Positions 1-15,200 of a DNA stretch of 36,971 nucleotides are shown piece after piece. The notes beneath the pieces are model-generated. The model made no database searches, had not been told where the DNA came from, and saw only the letters and a list, made by a program, of their open reading frames with translations. The translations under genes were made by a program, and so were the position numbers. The DNA is from CAZCVI01 sp964502145 (GTDB lineage: Bacteria > Acidobacteriota > Aminicenantia > UBA2199), in NCBI GenBank assembly GCA_964502145.1, contig CAZCVI010000074.1, positions 1 to 36,971 on the forward strand, read 5' to 3'. Positions within the stretch are counted from its first letter, which is position 1, and every line of letters begins with the position of its first letter.

Positions 1-67
1 ATTGGTGAAAATCAATCCAAATTAAGTTGCGCGATAGTTGGCGGTGAATTCAGGACATCTTCTTGAT

Positions 68-95
68 TTGCAAAACTGCGATAATGTGGTATAAT
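68..95 (+). promoter_or_regulatory. Putative sigma70 promoter for the NRPS gene (extended -10)
   Basis: A perfect TATAAT at 90-95 is preceded by TG at 87-88 (extended -10, TGnTATAAT). A weaker -35, TTGCAA, lies at 68-73 with a 16-bp spacer. Transcription would start near 102, giving a leader of about 174 nt that contains an A10 tract at 147-156. No other plus-strand promoter of this quality is visible before the gene. Motif match only. Confidence 0.55.
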
Positions 96-275
96 TCCTT
101 TTTTAAAACTCAACCCAATTTAAGGCAAAGAATCATATATACTCTTAAAAAAAAAATCATATGCAGTCAAATGATTATCCATTCAAAGGCGGAAGCCTAC
201 CGGAAAATAGTAAAATCGGTTCCAATACTAATCCATCACCTACAAAAATCATTAGAGGTCTACCAGGAGGAATAA

Positions 276-3200
276 ATGAAACAATTGGACAGGAAAAACA
301 TCGCGGACATTCTGATGTTAACCCCCATGCAGGAGGGTTTACTCTTTTTTTATTTGCAAAATCCCCAGAGCGAACTGTATTGTGAACAATTAAGCCTCGA
401 CATCACGGGAAACATTGATCTCCCGCACTTTGAAAAAGCATGGCATAAGGTGATCGAAAACAATGAAATGTTACGGACGGTGTTCCGCTGGGGAAAATTG
501 GAAAAACCGTCGCAAATTATCCTGAAAGAACACCACTGCCACATTCGTTTTTTTGACCTGTCCCACCACGACGCGGCCCAAAAAAAGACGGCCCTGGAAG
601 ACATAAAAAAACGCGACAGCCACGAACCCTTTGATTTGCAAGAGGTTCCTTTTCGGCTTATCTTATGCAAACTGGCTGAACAGCAATATACAATGATCAT
701 CAGCAACCACCATATATTATACGATGGCTGGAGCAACGGGATTATTCTAAAAGAGTTTTTTCTGGCATACGACCACTTCAGCCAGAACCAGATATTTACA
801 ACACGGGTTAAACCGAGTTTTAAAGAGTTTGTCAAAGTACTGCAACAACAAGATACAGCAGGACAGACACTTTTCTGGGAAAATTATCTGGGGGGATATG
901 GTTCTCCAAAAGAAGCAACGGCGACACGAAAAATTAAAAGAACCAGCCCTACAGAAACCACAGCGCATTATCAAAAACAGGTTCCTGCATCCCTCAAAGC
1001 CGAGCTGGATGTATTTATTAAGCAACATAATCTTACTATAGCTTCATTGCTGTACAGTGCATGGGGCGTTTTATTGCAGCGGTATTTTAACACTGGCGAT
1101 TTGATCTTTGATACGACTGTGGGCGGCAGAAGCGCCACGATAAAAGGGGTGGAAGATATCGTCGGGTTGTTTATCAATACGCTACCGATACGGGTCCAAA
1201 TGTTACCGGACGAAACGGTCTCCGGGTTTTTAGCGCGCATGAGTCTGTTGCTTCAGGAATGGTCCCAATACCAGAACAGCGCCACGATTCCGATCCGGGA
1301 ATTCCTCGATCAATATAGCGATAAATATAGCGCTGAAACTCTTTTTGATTCGGTGGTGGTCATTGAGAATTATCCTCTGAATCCGAAAACTATCGAAGCG
1401 GATTCGAGTCTTGCGATTCAATCGTTCGCTATCGTGGAAAAAACGCGCTACGATTTGACGGTTATTATCACGACGCAGGACAATATTGAATTCAGTATTA
1501 CATACAATGCCGCGCTATTTACCGATACTATGATTGCCAGTATTACCGATCTTCTGGTGACGATTATAGCTGAAATGGTGGCTCACCCTGAAACGCAGGT
1601 CGCTCAAATCGGTGTCCACGGTCAAGACGCACGCGACATTCTTTTAGCGCATGTGCGTACCACCCGTGAAGCCCAGGTTTTGGCAGAAGTGGACTTTGTG
1701 GCACCCCACGATGTGATCGAAGCACAACTGGTGGCGATATGGGCGCAGATATTAAATATTACGGCGGATGCAATCGGCATAGATCACAACTTCTTTGATT
1801 TTGGGGGTCACTCCTTAAAGGCATCACAATTGGTGTCGCGTCTCCATCCTGTTTTTGCAGTAAAAGTTCCCATTATAGAGATTTTTAACCACCCCACTAT
1901 CCGCGAACTGGCCGTTTATATTCGCGAGGCGAAAAAACAGGCGTATATTCCTATCCCGCGGGTAGAGAAAAAAATAGTATATCCGGTATCTGCGGGTCAA
2001 AGACGGGTGTATATGCTGCAACAATTAAATCCAGACAGCACAGCTTACAATGGCCCGTGGAGCGTGAAACTGGCAGGCTCGCTCAATCAAGAAAAATTGG
2101 TGTTCGCGTTCAAAGGGTTGTTAGCAAGACACGAAATACTGCGCACCTCATTTCAACAGCAGGATGGCGAGCCAATGCAACAGATTCATGACGAGGTGCC
2201 GTTTTTAATCCAGACGCTTGAGCAACCGATTAGCACGGCGTTCATCACACCGTTTGCTTTATCTGTGGCCCCGTTGCTGCGTGTTTTCTTATTTAAAGAG
2301 GACGCGCTACACCATATCTTGCTGGTCGATATGCATCATATTGTCACGGACGGAACGTCCACTGCGGTTCTGATCGGGGAATTATCCCTGCTCTATAACG
2401 GCGAAAACTTACCGCCGTTAGCTACGCAGTACAAGGATTTTTGCCAATGGTTGGATGTTCGTTTGCGTGCCGGGGAATTAAAACAGCAGGCGGAATTTTG
2501 GCTTGATCATCTGGCCGGGGAACTTCCGCTGTTGAATCTGCCCCTTGATTTTCCACGGCCTGCCATGCAAACTTTTGCAGGTCAGCGTATTTTATATCCA
2601 CTGGATGATTTTCTGGTGGGTCAGCTTGACAAGCTGATGAAAAAAACGGGCACCACGCTGTATATGGTGCTGCTTTCGATATTAAATATCCTGCTGGGGT
2701 GGACGAGTGACAGTGAAGATATTGTGGTGGGAACTCCTATTGCGGGCAGAAATCACCCGGATGTTGAAAATACGGTTGGTTTTTTCTTGGAAACTCTGGT
2801 CATCCGTAATTTTCCTGTAGCCAGTAAAACGTTTGCCCAATTCTTACAGGAAGTGAAAGCCACGACGCTAAATGCCTATAAAAACCAGGATTACCCTTTC
2901 AGTTTGTTGATCAAACAACTTGCCCCGGCCAATGATTTCAGTCGCAACCCGCTTTTTGATGTCATGTTAAACGTGCAGAACCAACCCAGCACGGATTTGC
3001 AATTGGAGGGGGTAAAGGTCGTCCCGCATCATTTGGATATCCATGTTTCCAAAGTAGATATCACGCTGGAGATACTCCAGGTGAATGGGAAAATGATCTT
3101 AGAACTGGAGTATAACACGGCGTTATTTAAAAAGGAAACCATGGCACGGTTCTTAAACCATTTCCTCAATACGCTTCATGAAACTATTCAATACCCGCGC

Positions 3201-6200
3201 ATTCCATTGGCCAAACTCCAGATTTTGGATGAGGATGAACGGGAGCAAATTGTAGCTCAGTTCAACAACACGGCGCTGGAATACGAAACAGATAAAACGT
3301 TCGGCCATTATTTTAATGAAGCGGCAGAAAAGCACCCGGATGCGATGGTTATTGTGGGTCCAAGTTTGGCTGCATCTGGGGCATACGCGCAGCTCACGTA
3401 TGGTGCATTACAGTATAGAGCCAATCAATTGGCGGGGTATTTAATAGCCAATGGCGTTGTACAGGATACGGTAGTAGCGATCACGTTGGCCCCTTCATTG
3501 GAAATGATCATCGGATTGCTGGGTATTTTAAAATCCGGTGGTGTCTATCTTCCCATAGACCCGGATTACCCAGAAGACCGAAAACAATTCATCCTATCAG
3601 ACAGCGCCGCCAAAATCCTGCTCACCGCAACCTTAATCCAAGAAGCCACTCCCATAACTCCCGTTACTCACGTAACTCCCATACTTCCCATAATTCCCAT
3701 AACTCCCATACTTCCCATAAATTTAGCTTATATTATCTACACCTCCGGTTCCACCGGCAAGCCCAAGGGTGTTTTAGCCAAACAATCCAATCTAATCGGG
3801 TATATCCGGGCGTTTATTCACGAGTTTAAGATTTGTAAAACGGATATCGTCTTGCAACAGGCCAGTTTTTCCTTTGATTTGTTTGTGGAGGAGGTATATC
3901 CTTGTTTAATGTTGGGTGGTACGCTGGCGATACCAACACGGGAGGTGATCCGGGACACCTCGTTATTGGTCCATTTTATGGCAACCCAGAAGGTCACTAT
4001 TGTAGACTGTGCGCCTTTATTATTGAATGAATTGAATGGTTGGATTCAAGCAGGGCAGCCGAACCCATTAAAATCAGTTCGGATAGCCATCAGTGGCGGC
4101 GATGTTTTAAAAAGGGAATACGTGACCAATCTGTTAAAATTTGCAGCGGTGTACAATACCTATGGCCCCACAGAAACCACGGTTTGCGCGACTTATTATC
4201 GTCTCACTGGCACAGAAGGTACCACTGTTCCCATTGGGAAACCGATTACCAATTACCAGCTCTATATTCTTGACAATGTTCAGCGTGTATTACCCGTAGG
4301 CGTGGTCGGAGAACTCTGTATCGGTGGTATTGGTGTAGCGGCAGGTTATTTAAACCGCCCAGAATTAACCCAAGAGAAATTTATCGCCCTGTCCATACTG
4401 TCCATATCGTCCACATCGTCCACAAAAATCTACAAAACAGGCGATTTGGCCCGTTGGTTACCTGATGGTAACATCGAATTTCTCGGTCGAAAGGATCGCC
4501 AAGTCAAAATCCGTGGCTATCGTATTGAGCTTGGCGAAATTGAGGCGCGTTTGTTAGCCCATGAAGATATCAACGAAGTAATCGTCACCAATTTCGGCGA
4601 GTATTGGATTTGCGCCTATTTCACCGCACGTACACCGAAGAACGCCAAGGAACTAAAGGAATTTTTAGCCAAAGATATTCCCGGTTACATGATTCCCGCG
4701 TATTTTATGCAATTGGAACAAATGCCCATTGGTAGCGGTGGGAAGATTAATGTTAAGGCTTTGCCCAAACCTACTGATTATAATCCCGATGCCGCCACGG
4801 CGTATGTGGCACCGGAAAGCCAGGTGGAACAGCAATTGGTCCAGCTCTGGCAAGAATTATTGCATCGCCAATCCATCGGCATTATGGATGACTTTTTCGT
4901 ATTGGGTGGCGATTCTATTTTAGTGAATCGGTGCGTGGCTGGAATTCGCAAGACCATGGACGTGGAAATCCCCCTGCGCACATTCTTTGAACGCCCTTAC
5001 ATCAAAGCCTTGGCCGCAGCGATAGAGAAACAAGAACGTCTGGTATCCGCGATTCCTAAAGCCACCCGTGATGGCGATATCCCTTTATCCTTCTCGCAGG
5101 AAAGATTATGGTTCTTGCAAACGCTGGATGCGGAAAATACCGCCTACTTTGTGCCCCGCATCATCCGTGTCAAGGGAAAACTGGACGCGACATTATTGGA
5201 ACGCACTTTTACCGAGATCATTCGCCGCCATGAAATCTTGCGCACGGTGTTTGTCACGAAAGAGGGTGAGCCAGTGCAACAGGTCAAGCCACCTTATTAT
5301 TTTAGTATCCCCGTGTTTCCAGTTAATGAGGAAGAGGTTGAACCGTGGATAAGCCAGGAAGGAAACAAGGTCTTTGATTTTGAAAAGGGCCCGCTGTTGC
5401 GTGTGTCTCTTTTGAAACTGCACGAACTGGAACATCTGATCGTGTTAACCGAACATCATTTAATCCATGATGGGTGGACCCAGGGTGTATTATTAAACGA
5501 GTTTATCCGTATTTTTACCGCTTATTCCACGGACAAGGCGCATGATTTGCCCGAACTGCCTATTCAATATGCCGATTATGCCATTTGGCAGAGACATTAT
5601 TTGCAGGGTGCCCGTTTGCAGCAGCACCTGGATTATTGGCAGAAAAAACTCTCCGGTTTGATTCCCTTGTTGGAACTTCCCGGTGATCGACCCCGGCCCA
5701 GCGTGATGAGTGGCAAGGGGGCATTAAAAGAGTTTCATTTGTCCACCGCGTTGACCCAGCAATTAAAAGAGTTCAGCCGCCACCATGGTGTCACTTTATT
5801 TATGTCTATGTTAGCGCTGTTTAAAACATTGTTATATCGCTACACTGGGGAAGAAGATTTATGTGCCGGTACTGGGCTGGCCAATCGCAGTTACGCCGAG
5901 ATGGAAAATATGTTGGGCATGGTGATCAATACTCTGCCTTTGCGCACCTTTACCCGTGGCGACCTCAATTTCCTGGATTATTTATCCCGTGTTAAAGAGA
6001 CGTGTTTAGAAGCGTATTTGCATCAAGATACTCCTTTTGGGAAAATTGTCGAGGTGTTGGGGCAGGAAAGAAGTTTAAGTTACAGTCCAATTTTCCAGGT
6101 ATTATTCAGTTTTATGGACACACCTACCGACCATTTGTGGCTTCCTGGTCTGGAATTGCAATTGGAACCCACCCACAATTATTCAGCCAAGTTTGACATC

Positions 6201-9200
6201 AATCTGGTAGTAGTGCCGCCGCAGCAGCAACAGGGCGATGGCACCGTAGTGATCGCCAACGACCGGATATTAGTGGAATGGGAATACAATGTGGACCTCT
6301 TTGAAGCAGAAACAATGGACCGGATGATTCATCATTATATCCGTTTGCTAGAATCGATTGTTGCCAACCCTGACATCACCATAGCCGATTTACCCATGTT
6401 GGCACAAAATGAAATCCAGCATTTATTATATGAGTTTAACGCCACCGCCATCGCTTACCCCAAAGAAAAAACAATTCACCAATTATTCATGGAACAATGC
6501 GCACAAACACCCAACGAAACCGCCATTATCGCGTCCAATAACACAGTCTCCAAAATAACCTACAGCGAATTAAACAACAAATCCAACCAATTGGCCCATT
6601 ATTTAATAGCCCAAGGTGTATTACCCGGCGATATCATCGCCATTTTGGGTGAACGGTCCATCCACACCATCATCGGTGTCTTGGGCATCCTAAAATCTGG
6701 TGCCGCCTATCTCCCCATCGACCCCGACTACCCCGAAGACCGCCAACAATACATGCTATCAGACAGCGCCGCCAAAATCCTCCTCTCAGAAACCATAATC
6801 CAAGCCGCCACTCCCATTACTCCCGTTACTCACGTAACTCCCATAACTCCCATAATTCCCATACTTCCCATACTTCCCATAACTCCCATAACTCCCATTA
6901 CTCCCACAAATCTAGCCTACATCATCTACACCTCCGGTTCCACCGGAGAACCCAAAGGCGTCATAGTCACCCATCAGAATGTGGTCCGCTTAGTCAAGAA
7001 TACCAACTATGTCGCCTTTAATCCCCTTGATTGCATTTTACAAACCGGTGCCTTGGAATTTGACGCTTCTACCTTTGAAATCTGGGGGTCATTATTAAAT
7101 GGTTTAAAATTAGTCCTTGTAGACAAAGAGACCCTGCTCACTCCCGAAAAGTTAAAATTGGCTATCCAGCAGAATCACGTCACCACCATGTGGATGACCG
7201 CGCCTTTATTTAATCAGATGTTGCAAGCCGATATCCATGTTTTTGCCGGGCTTAAGAATCTATTGGTTGGTGGTGATGTTCTTTCTCCCCCCCATATTTC
7301 GCGGTTACGTCTCCAGTATCCCCGTTTACATGTTATCAACGGGTATGGCCCCACCGAAAACACCACCTTTTCCACTACCTTCTTGATTCAGCAGGAATAC
7401 AGCATGAATATTCCTATTGGTAAACCCATAAACAATTCCACCGCGTATATCCTTGATAAAGCCAACCATTTATCCCCCATCGGTGTTCCCGGTGAACTTG
7501 TGGTGGGTGGTGATGGTTTAGCCTTGGGATATTTAAATAATCCCCAACTCACCCACGACAAATTTCTCACCCTGTCCACCCGGTTCTACAAGACCGGTGA
7601 TTCTGCCCGTTGGCTCGTGGATGGCAATATAGAATTCCTCGGCAGAATTGATCAGCAAGTCAAAATCAGGGGCTTTCGGATAGAACTCGGCGAGATTGAA
7701 ACGCAATTATTAAAATACCAAGGACTATCCGATGTCGTTGTGCTTGCAGAAAAGGATAAAAACGGCGATAAATATCTGGCTGCTTATTTTGTAGCTGACA
7801 GACCGCTCACTGATAACCAATTGCGTTACCATCTATTGGTTGATTTACCCGAGTATATGATCCCTTCCTATTTTATCCAATTGGCAAAAATCCCTCTGGC
7901 TGCCACGGGAAAAGTGGATCGTAGCGCTCTACCCCAGCCAGAACTAAAAACATTAGACACGTATGTCGCCCCCAGCAATGAAACAGAAGAACAAGTAGCC
8001 AACATCTGGTATTATATATTAAGTAGAGACCCCTTGCAGAGTCCCATTGGGGTGGATGATAACTTTTTTCAAATGGGTGGCCACTCCTTAAAAGCCACCT
8101 CGTTACTCGCCAACATCCACAAAGTGTTTAATGTCAAGATACCCCTGGCCGAGATATTTAAAAGGCCTACTATCCGTGGCCTTGCCGATTATATTCAACA
8201 TGCTAGTGGTGAAAGCTATATCCAGATCGAACCTGTCGAAGCCAAAGAGTATTACGCGTTATCCTCCGCGCAGAAACGCTTATACTTTCTCCAGCAAATG
8301 GACCTTGCTTCTACAGCCTATAATATTTCTGCCGCCTGGATACTCGAAGGAATCCTCGATAAACAGATATTAAAAGACTCCGTGGCCAAACTCATCCAAC
8401 GCCATGACAGTTTCCGTACCTCGTTTCTTGCTATTGCTGAAGAACCCATGCAGGTCATTCATCCCGAAGTTTCTTTTGTGCTTGAATACATGGAAGCCGC
8501 GCAAGTGGAAAATTTTATTCGGCCTTTCTTTTTATTCAATGCCCCGTTGTTACGGGTCGGGTTGGTCCAATTGGAAGAACAGAAACATATCTTGTTGGTT
8601 GATCAGCATCACATCATTTCCGATGGTTTGTCCATGGAAATACTCGGTTATGAATTTGCTACCTTTTTAGCAGGAAAAGAGTTACCCGCATTACATCTTC
8701 AATATAAAGACTATTCCGAGTGGCAACGTTTTGAAAGGGCCAGCGAAGAACTATATAAACAGGGTGAGTTCTGGCGTGGTCTTTTCGCCCAGGAAATACC
8801 CGTTTTGATCCTGCCTACCGATAATCCCCGGCCCGTGGTGCAGAGTTTTGAAGGAAATAGAATTAAATTTGAATTAAGTAGTGAAACCACCGCCATATTA
8901 AATACAATGGCATTAACAACCGAAACTACATTATATATGGTATTGTTGTCTTTATATACTATTTTCCTGGCAAAATTAAGTGGTCAAGACGATATCGTGA
9001 TCGGCACGCCTATAGCCGGGCGCAGACACGCCGACCTGGAAAAGATCATTGGTATGTTTGTGAACACCCTGGCTTTACGGAATTATCCAGGCGCAAGCAA
9101 AAAGTGGTTTGACTTCTTAGCTGAAGTCAAGGAGAGCACTTTAAAAGCCTTTGATAACCAGGAGTACCAGTATGAAGATATAGTGGAGGAAGTCGTAGTC

Positions 9201-12200
9201 ACGCGCGATATCAGTCGTAACCCGTTGTTTGATACATTGTTTACCCTGCAAAACACCGCCACCCAGGCCGTGGAAATTCCCGGTTTAAAATTTATCCCTT
9301 ATCCCCAGGAAAAGAAAACAGCCAAATTTGATCTTTCATTAACCGTTATGGAAGTAGCAAAAAAGTTAGAGCTGACATTTGAATACAGCACCCATTTATT
9401 TAATGAAGAAACCATGGCACGGTTTATTACTTATTTTAAAAACACCGTGGCCGAAGTCATCACGAATACAGACACCACCCTATCTGCAATCCAAATTATA
9501 TCCAGTGCTGAAAAAAAGCAAATCCTGCATGATTTCAACAATACCGCCAGCGTTTATCCTGCCAGTAAAACCATCCACGAATTATTCATGGAACAATCCC
9601 AGCAAACCCCCAACGATACAGCTATTATTGGCCAAAGCCCAGTGAACGAGCCACTTACCTATGCCCAATTAAACGAAAAGTCCAATCAAATCGCCCAATT
9701 TTTAATTCAGCAAGGCACAATTCCCGGTGACATCATCGCCATCATCGGTGACCGTTCCCCATCCACTATCATCGGCATATTAGGCATCTTAAAAGCCGGT
9801 GCCGCCTATCTTCCCATTGACCCCGATTACCCCGAAGAACGCAAACAATACATGCTCACCGACAGCAGCACAAAAATCCTCCTCACCGCCCCCCTCATCC
9901 AAGAAGCCACTCCCGTTACTCACGTAACTCCCATACTTCCCATAATTCCCATAATTCCCATACTTCCCATAATTCCCATAACTCCCATAATTCCCATTCC
10001 TCCCATTCCTCCCACAAATTTAGCCTACATCATCTACACTTCCGGTTCCACCGGCATGCCCAAAGGCGTGATGGTCACCCATCAGAATGTCATCCGCTTG
10101 GTAAAAAATACCAATTATATCCAATTTGTACCCGGCGACAGTATCTTACAAACTGGCGCAATGGCCTTTGATGCTTCCACCTTTGAAATCTGGGGTGCAT
10201 TACTCAATGGCTTAATACTCGTGATCGTCGACAAAGAAACCATCATTACCCCCGATAAATTAAAAGCCGCCATCCAAGAGAATAATATTGCCACCATGTG
10301 GATGACCTCGCCGTTATTCAACCAGGTATCACAAGCCGATATCGGAGCCTTTACAGGTTTGAAGAATCTTCTCGTAGGCGGCGATGTCTTATCACCCATG
10401 CCTATTTCCAGTTTGCGGTACTTTTGCCCCGAATTAAACATTATCAATGGTTACGGCCCAACCGAAAACACCACCTTTTCCACTACCTTTTTAATTCAGC
10501 ATGACTATTCCGAGAACATCCCTATTGGTAAACCCATAGCCAATTCCACCGCGTATATTGTGGATAAAAACAATCAGCTATGTCCCATTGGCGTACCCGG
10601 CGAATTGATCGTCGGAGGTCATGGCATTGCCCGTGGTTATCTTAATAACCCTGAATTAACCCACGACAAATTTATCTCTCTACCCATTGCGTCCACACTA
10701 CTCTACAAAACCGGCGACTTGGCCCGCTGGTTATCCGATGGCAATATCGAGTTTCTTGGGCGCTTGGATTTCCAGGTTAAGATTCGTGGCTTCCGCGTCG
10801 AATTGGGAGAAATAGAAAATCGGCTGTTAAAACATCACTACATCCAGGAGTGTGTTGTCGTAGTCAAAGAGGACCAGAGCACCGAAGAGCTTTATATTGC
10901 CGCTTATTTTGTGACTGATCGCGAGATTGCTACCCAAGACCTCCGCGAATTCCTCGCCGGGCAATTACCCGATTACATGATCCCCGCCTATTTTGGCCGC
11001 ATTGACACCATGCCCCTCTCCTCCACCGGGAAAGTAGATCGTAATAAATTACCCGAACCCGTATTTACCGCCGAACATGAATTCCAAGAAACCATGAATC
11101 CCATAGAAGAGGAAATGGCCAAGATATGGGCTGAATTATTAACAATAGAGACCACTATTGGCAAAGATGAAAATTTCTTCCACCTGGGCGGCCACTCCTT
11201 AAAAGCCCAACTGTTGGTCTCCAGGATTCATAAACAATTTAACGTGGTCATGCCCTTGACCGAGATATTTAAACGCCCCACCATCAGGGAACAGGCCCGC
11301 TATATCCAGGATGCCATGGGCGAACAATATTTAAGTATAGAACCCGTGGGCGAGAAAAAATATTATCATTTGTCTCCTGCCCAGCAGCGCATATTCTTTT
11401 TACAGCAAATGGACACTACCGGGGTCGCGTACAATGTTTTTGCCACGTGGCAATTGGAAGGAATTTTAGATAAGCAGAGATTGCTTCATGTCATGACTAC
11501 CCTCCTCCAGCGCCACGACAGTTTCCGCACCTCTTTTGAAATTATCGACGAGTTACCCGTGCAACTTATTCACGCCGATGCCCCCTTGGCTATTGAGGAG
11601 TATGACGTTTCTCAAATGCCACGGTTTGTGCGGCCTTTTGATTTGTCCCGCGTGCCCTTGTTGCGCGTGGGCTTGGTCACATTGGCAGCAGAGAAATATA
11701 TCTTGATGGTCGATATGCATCACATTATTTCCGATGGCATGTCCATGGATATTCTTTTCCAAGAGTTTGCCGCTGCTTTTTCAGGAACAGAATTACCCCC
11801 CCTCGCACTCCGTTACGTCGACTATGCCGAAAGACAAAACAATGTTGCCCGAAGCGAGGAGATTTTTACGCAACGCGATTACTGGAAAAGTATTTTTGCC
11901 GATCAGATACCCCTGCTCAATTTGCCTACCGATTACTCACGTTCCATCATCCAGAGTTTTGATGGCGCTAGCCAACGTTTCGTCTTGAACATAGAAACCT
12001 TGGCCGCCTTAAAAGACCTCGCTTTAAAAATGGAAACCACCCTCTACATGGTCTTGTTGTCCGTGTATGCAATTTTTCTGGCCAAAATAAGCGGTCAGGA
12101 AGATATTGTGATTGGTACGCCAGTCGCAGGCCGCAGGCATACTGACTTGGAAAAGATGATTGGTGTGTTTGTCAACACCCTCGTTTTGCGCCATTATCCT

Positions 12201-15200
12201 GCCGGGGAGAAAAAATTTAGCGATTTTCTGGCCGAGGTGAATGAGAGAACGTTAAAGGCATTCGAGAACCAGGATTACCAGTACGATGATCTCGTAGAAG
12301 CCGTAGTAGTCACGCGGGATGTTAGTCGTAACCCATTGTTTGATACCATGTTCACCCTGCAAAATATGCCCGCTCACGCCGTGGAAATCCCCGGCTTAAA
12401 AATAACCCACTTACCCCCCGAAACTAAAACATCCAAATTTGATCTGACCTTAACCGCCCAGGATGCGGGCGATAAGTTGAAGCTGTTATTCGAGTACTGC
12501 ACAAAACTATTTAAAACAGAGACCATCGCACGGTTGGTCACCTATTTTAAAAATATTGTAACCGCTATCATCGCCAACCCAGACACCATCCTCGCTGATT
12601 TGCAAATCATATCCCCGGAAGAAAAGCAGCAAATACTCTATTCTTTCAATAACACCTCAGCGCCCTACCCATCCGCCCAAACCATCCCCCAATTATTCGC
12701 AGAACAAGTATCACGTACCCCTAATTTTATTGCTCTTAGCTTTCCAGCCGCACACGGCCAACTCACCTACGCCCAATTGCACGAAAAATCCAATCAAATC
12801 GCCCACGTATTAATTCAACAAGGACTAATTCCCGGTGATATTGTGGGAATTTTAGGTGATCGCTCCCTAACCACCGTCATTGGAATATTAGGCATATTAA
12901 AATCCGGTGCCGCATATCTTCCCATTGATCCCAAATACCCAGCCGAACGAAAACAATTTATGCTATCCGATAGCAACGCCAAACTCCTACTCACCGAATC
13001 CTTCATCCAAGAAGCTACTCCCATACTTCCCATAATTCCCATACTTCCCATAACTCCCATTCCTCCCATCACTCCCACAAATTTAGCCTACATTATCTAC
13101 ACTTCCGGTTCCACCGGTACACCCAAGGGTGTGCCCATCACCCATGCCAATTTATCCCCGCTTTTACATTGGGGGTACAAGAATCTGGGAATTGGCACAA
13201 AGGACAATGTGTTTCAGAATGCGTCCTATAGTTTTGACTTTTCCGTATGGGAATTATTTATTACCATCACTACTGGTGCTACATTATACATTGGTGCCGC
13301 TGAAATATCGCAAAACCCCGAGGCCTGTGCTCTTTTTATGAAACAAAATAGCATTACCGCGTTTCATACCACCCCCACCCAGTACCAGCATTTTATTGGT
13401 AGTGGGTTTGTATTTAAAACCTTAAAATACCTGTTCTTAGCAGCAGAGAAATTAACCGTTGAATTGTTGAAACGTTCTTTTGCCAGTATTCAACCCGATT
13501 GTCGTGTATTTAATGTGTATGGTCCCACCGAATGCACTATTATTTCCACCATATTGGAGATTTCCCGTAGCCAACAGGATCACTATGAAACCCTCGGTAG
13601 TATTCCTATCGGTAAACCCGTGGGGAATAGTGTTATCCTTATATTGGATAACTATTTAAATCTAACGCCCATCCACATGGTTGGTGAAATATATATTAGC
13701 AGTGATGGTCTTGCTCCTGGTTATTTAAACAATCCCGAGCGCACCCACAACGCCTTTCCCTGGTTGTTCTCCCCTTCTGCCAGATTCTACAAGAGCGGTG
13801 ACCTGGGCCGCTGGTTAGCGGATGGAACTATCGAATTTATGGGACGTATAGACCAACAGGTTAAAATCAGAGGCTTCCGCATTGAATTAGGAGAGATCGA
13901 AAATCAATTATTAACCCACCCCCAGATAAAAGAAGCTGTTCTAATCGCCAACCAGGATAGCAGCGGCGATAAATATCTCTGTGCGTATATCGTGCTTCAA
14001 GATCAACTCGCGCCCCTGTTGGAGTCGCTCGAATTAAGAGCATACCTGTCCCAGTTCCTTCCTGACTATATGATTCCCGCCTATTTTATGCCATTGGATT
14101 TTATCCCCCTGACCGCCAATGGAAAATTAAACAAGAAAGCTCTGCCAGAACCCATAGCCACGGGCAATAAAGCCAATTATATTGAACCCCGCACTGAGAG
14201 CGAACGAAAATTGGCCGATATATGGCGCCAATTACTCGGAATAAAGAGCGTGGGTATCCACGATAATTTCTTTGCCTTGGGCGGCCATTCTTTAAAAGCC
14301 ACGACCATGATGTCCCGGATAGCGAAAGAACTGGATATCAAAATCGAGCTGGGAGAAATATTTAAGCACCCCACCATTGCGGGATTGGCTAAACTCATGG
14401 AAAAATCCACCTCTGCTAGCTTCGCTCAAATTGAAGCCGTCGAAAAGAAGGAATACTACCCCTTGTCCTCCGCGCAAAAACGACTGTATTTTCTGCAAAT
14501 TTTAGATGAAACCAGCACCGGGTACAATATGCCCCAGATTTGGAAACTGCGTGGAAAAATCCAATACGAAAAACTGCTGGCCAGTTTTACCAGTCTAATC
14601 CAAAGACATGAAAGTTTTAGAACCGCCTTTTTTATGAACGAAAATGAACCCATGCAACGCATTTATGATACCGTGCCCTTTGCCATCGAAACCCATTTCG
14701 CACCCGATTATTTAAGCACCCGGTTTATTCGTCCCTTTGATCTTTCTTTGGCCCCCTTGTTGCGCGTCGGTTGGGTTAATGTAGAAGAAGATGTCGTTCT
14801 GTTAATGGTGGATATGCACCATATTATATCTGATGGTACTTCCATGGGTGTACTTGTCAGCGAGTTTATGACCCTTTATGAATCCCGCGAATTAGCAGAG
14901 CTCCCACTGCAATATAAAGATTACGCCCACTGGGAAAATACCCGCAAAGCACAAATTTCATTCCAAGAAACCTATTGGCTCACAGAATTTGCCGGGGAAG
15001 TGCCCGTGTTGGAGTTACCCATTGATTATGTCCGACCCAAAGTTAAGAGTTTTGCAGGCAGTGCCATTACTTTTGTGCTTGATTCCCAGACTACCAGCAC
15101 ATTAAATACCCTCGCGTTACAAGGTGGTTCCACCCTGTTCATGGTTTTACTCGCCTTGTACAACATCTTTTTAGCCAAGTTATCCAACCAGGAAGTTATC

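Noticed and set aside
63..275. 70-codon plus-strand frame ending immediately before the NRPS start
   Set aside because: Its start is TTG and precedes the predicted transcription start (~102). It has no ribosome-binding site and no recognisable product, so it is treated as NRPS leader.
161..385. 74-codon plus-strand frame overlapping the NRPS start
   Set aside because: It overlaps the well-supported NRPS start in another frame and has no Shine-Dalgarno.
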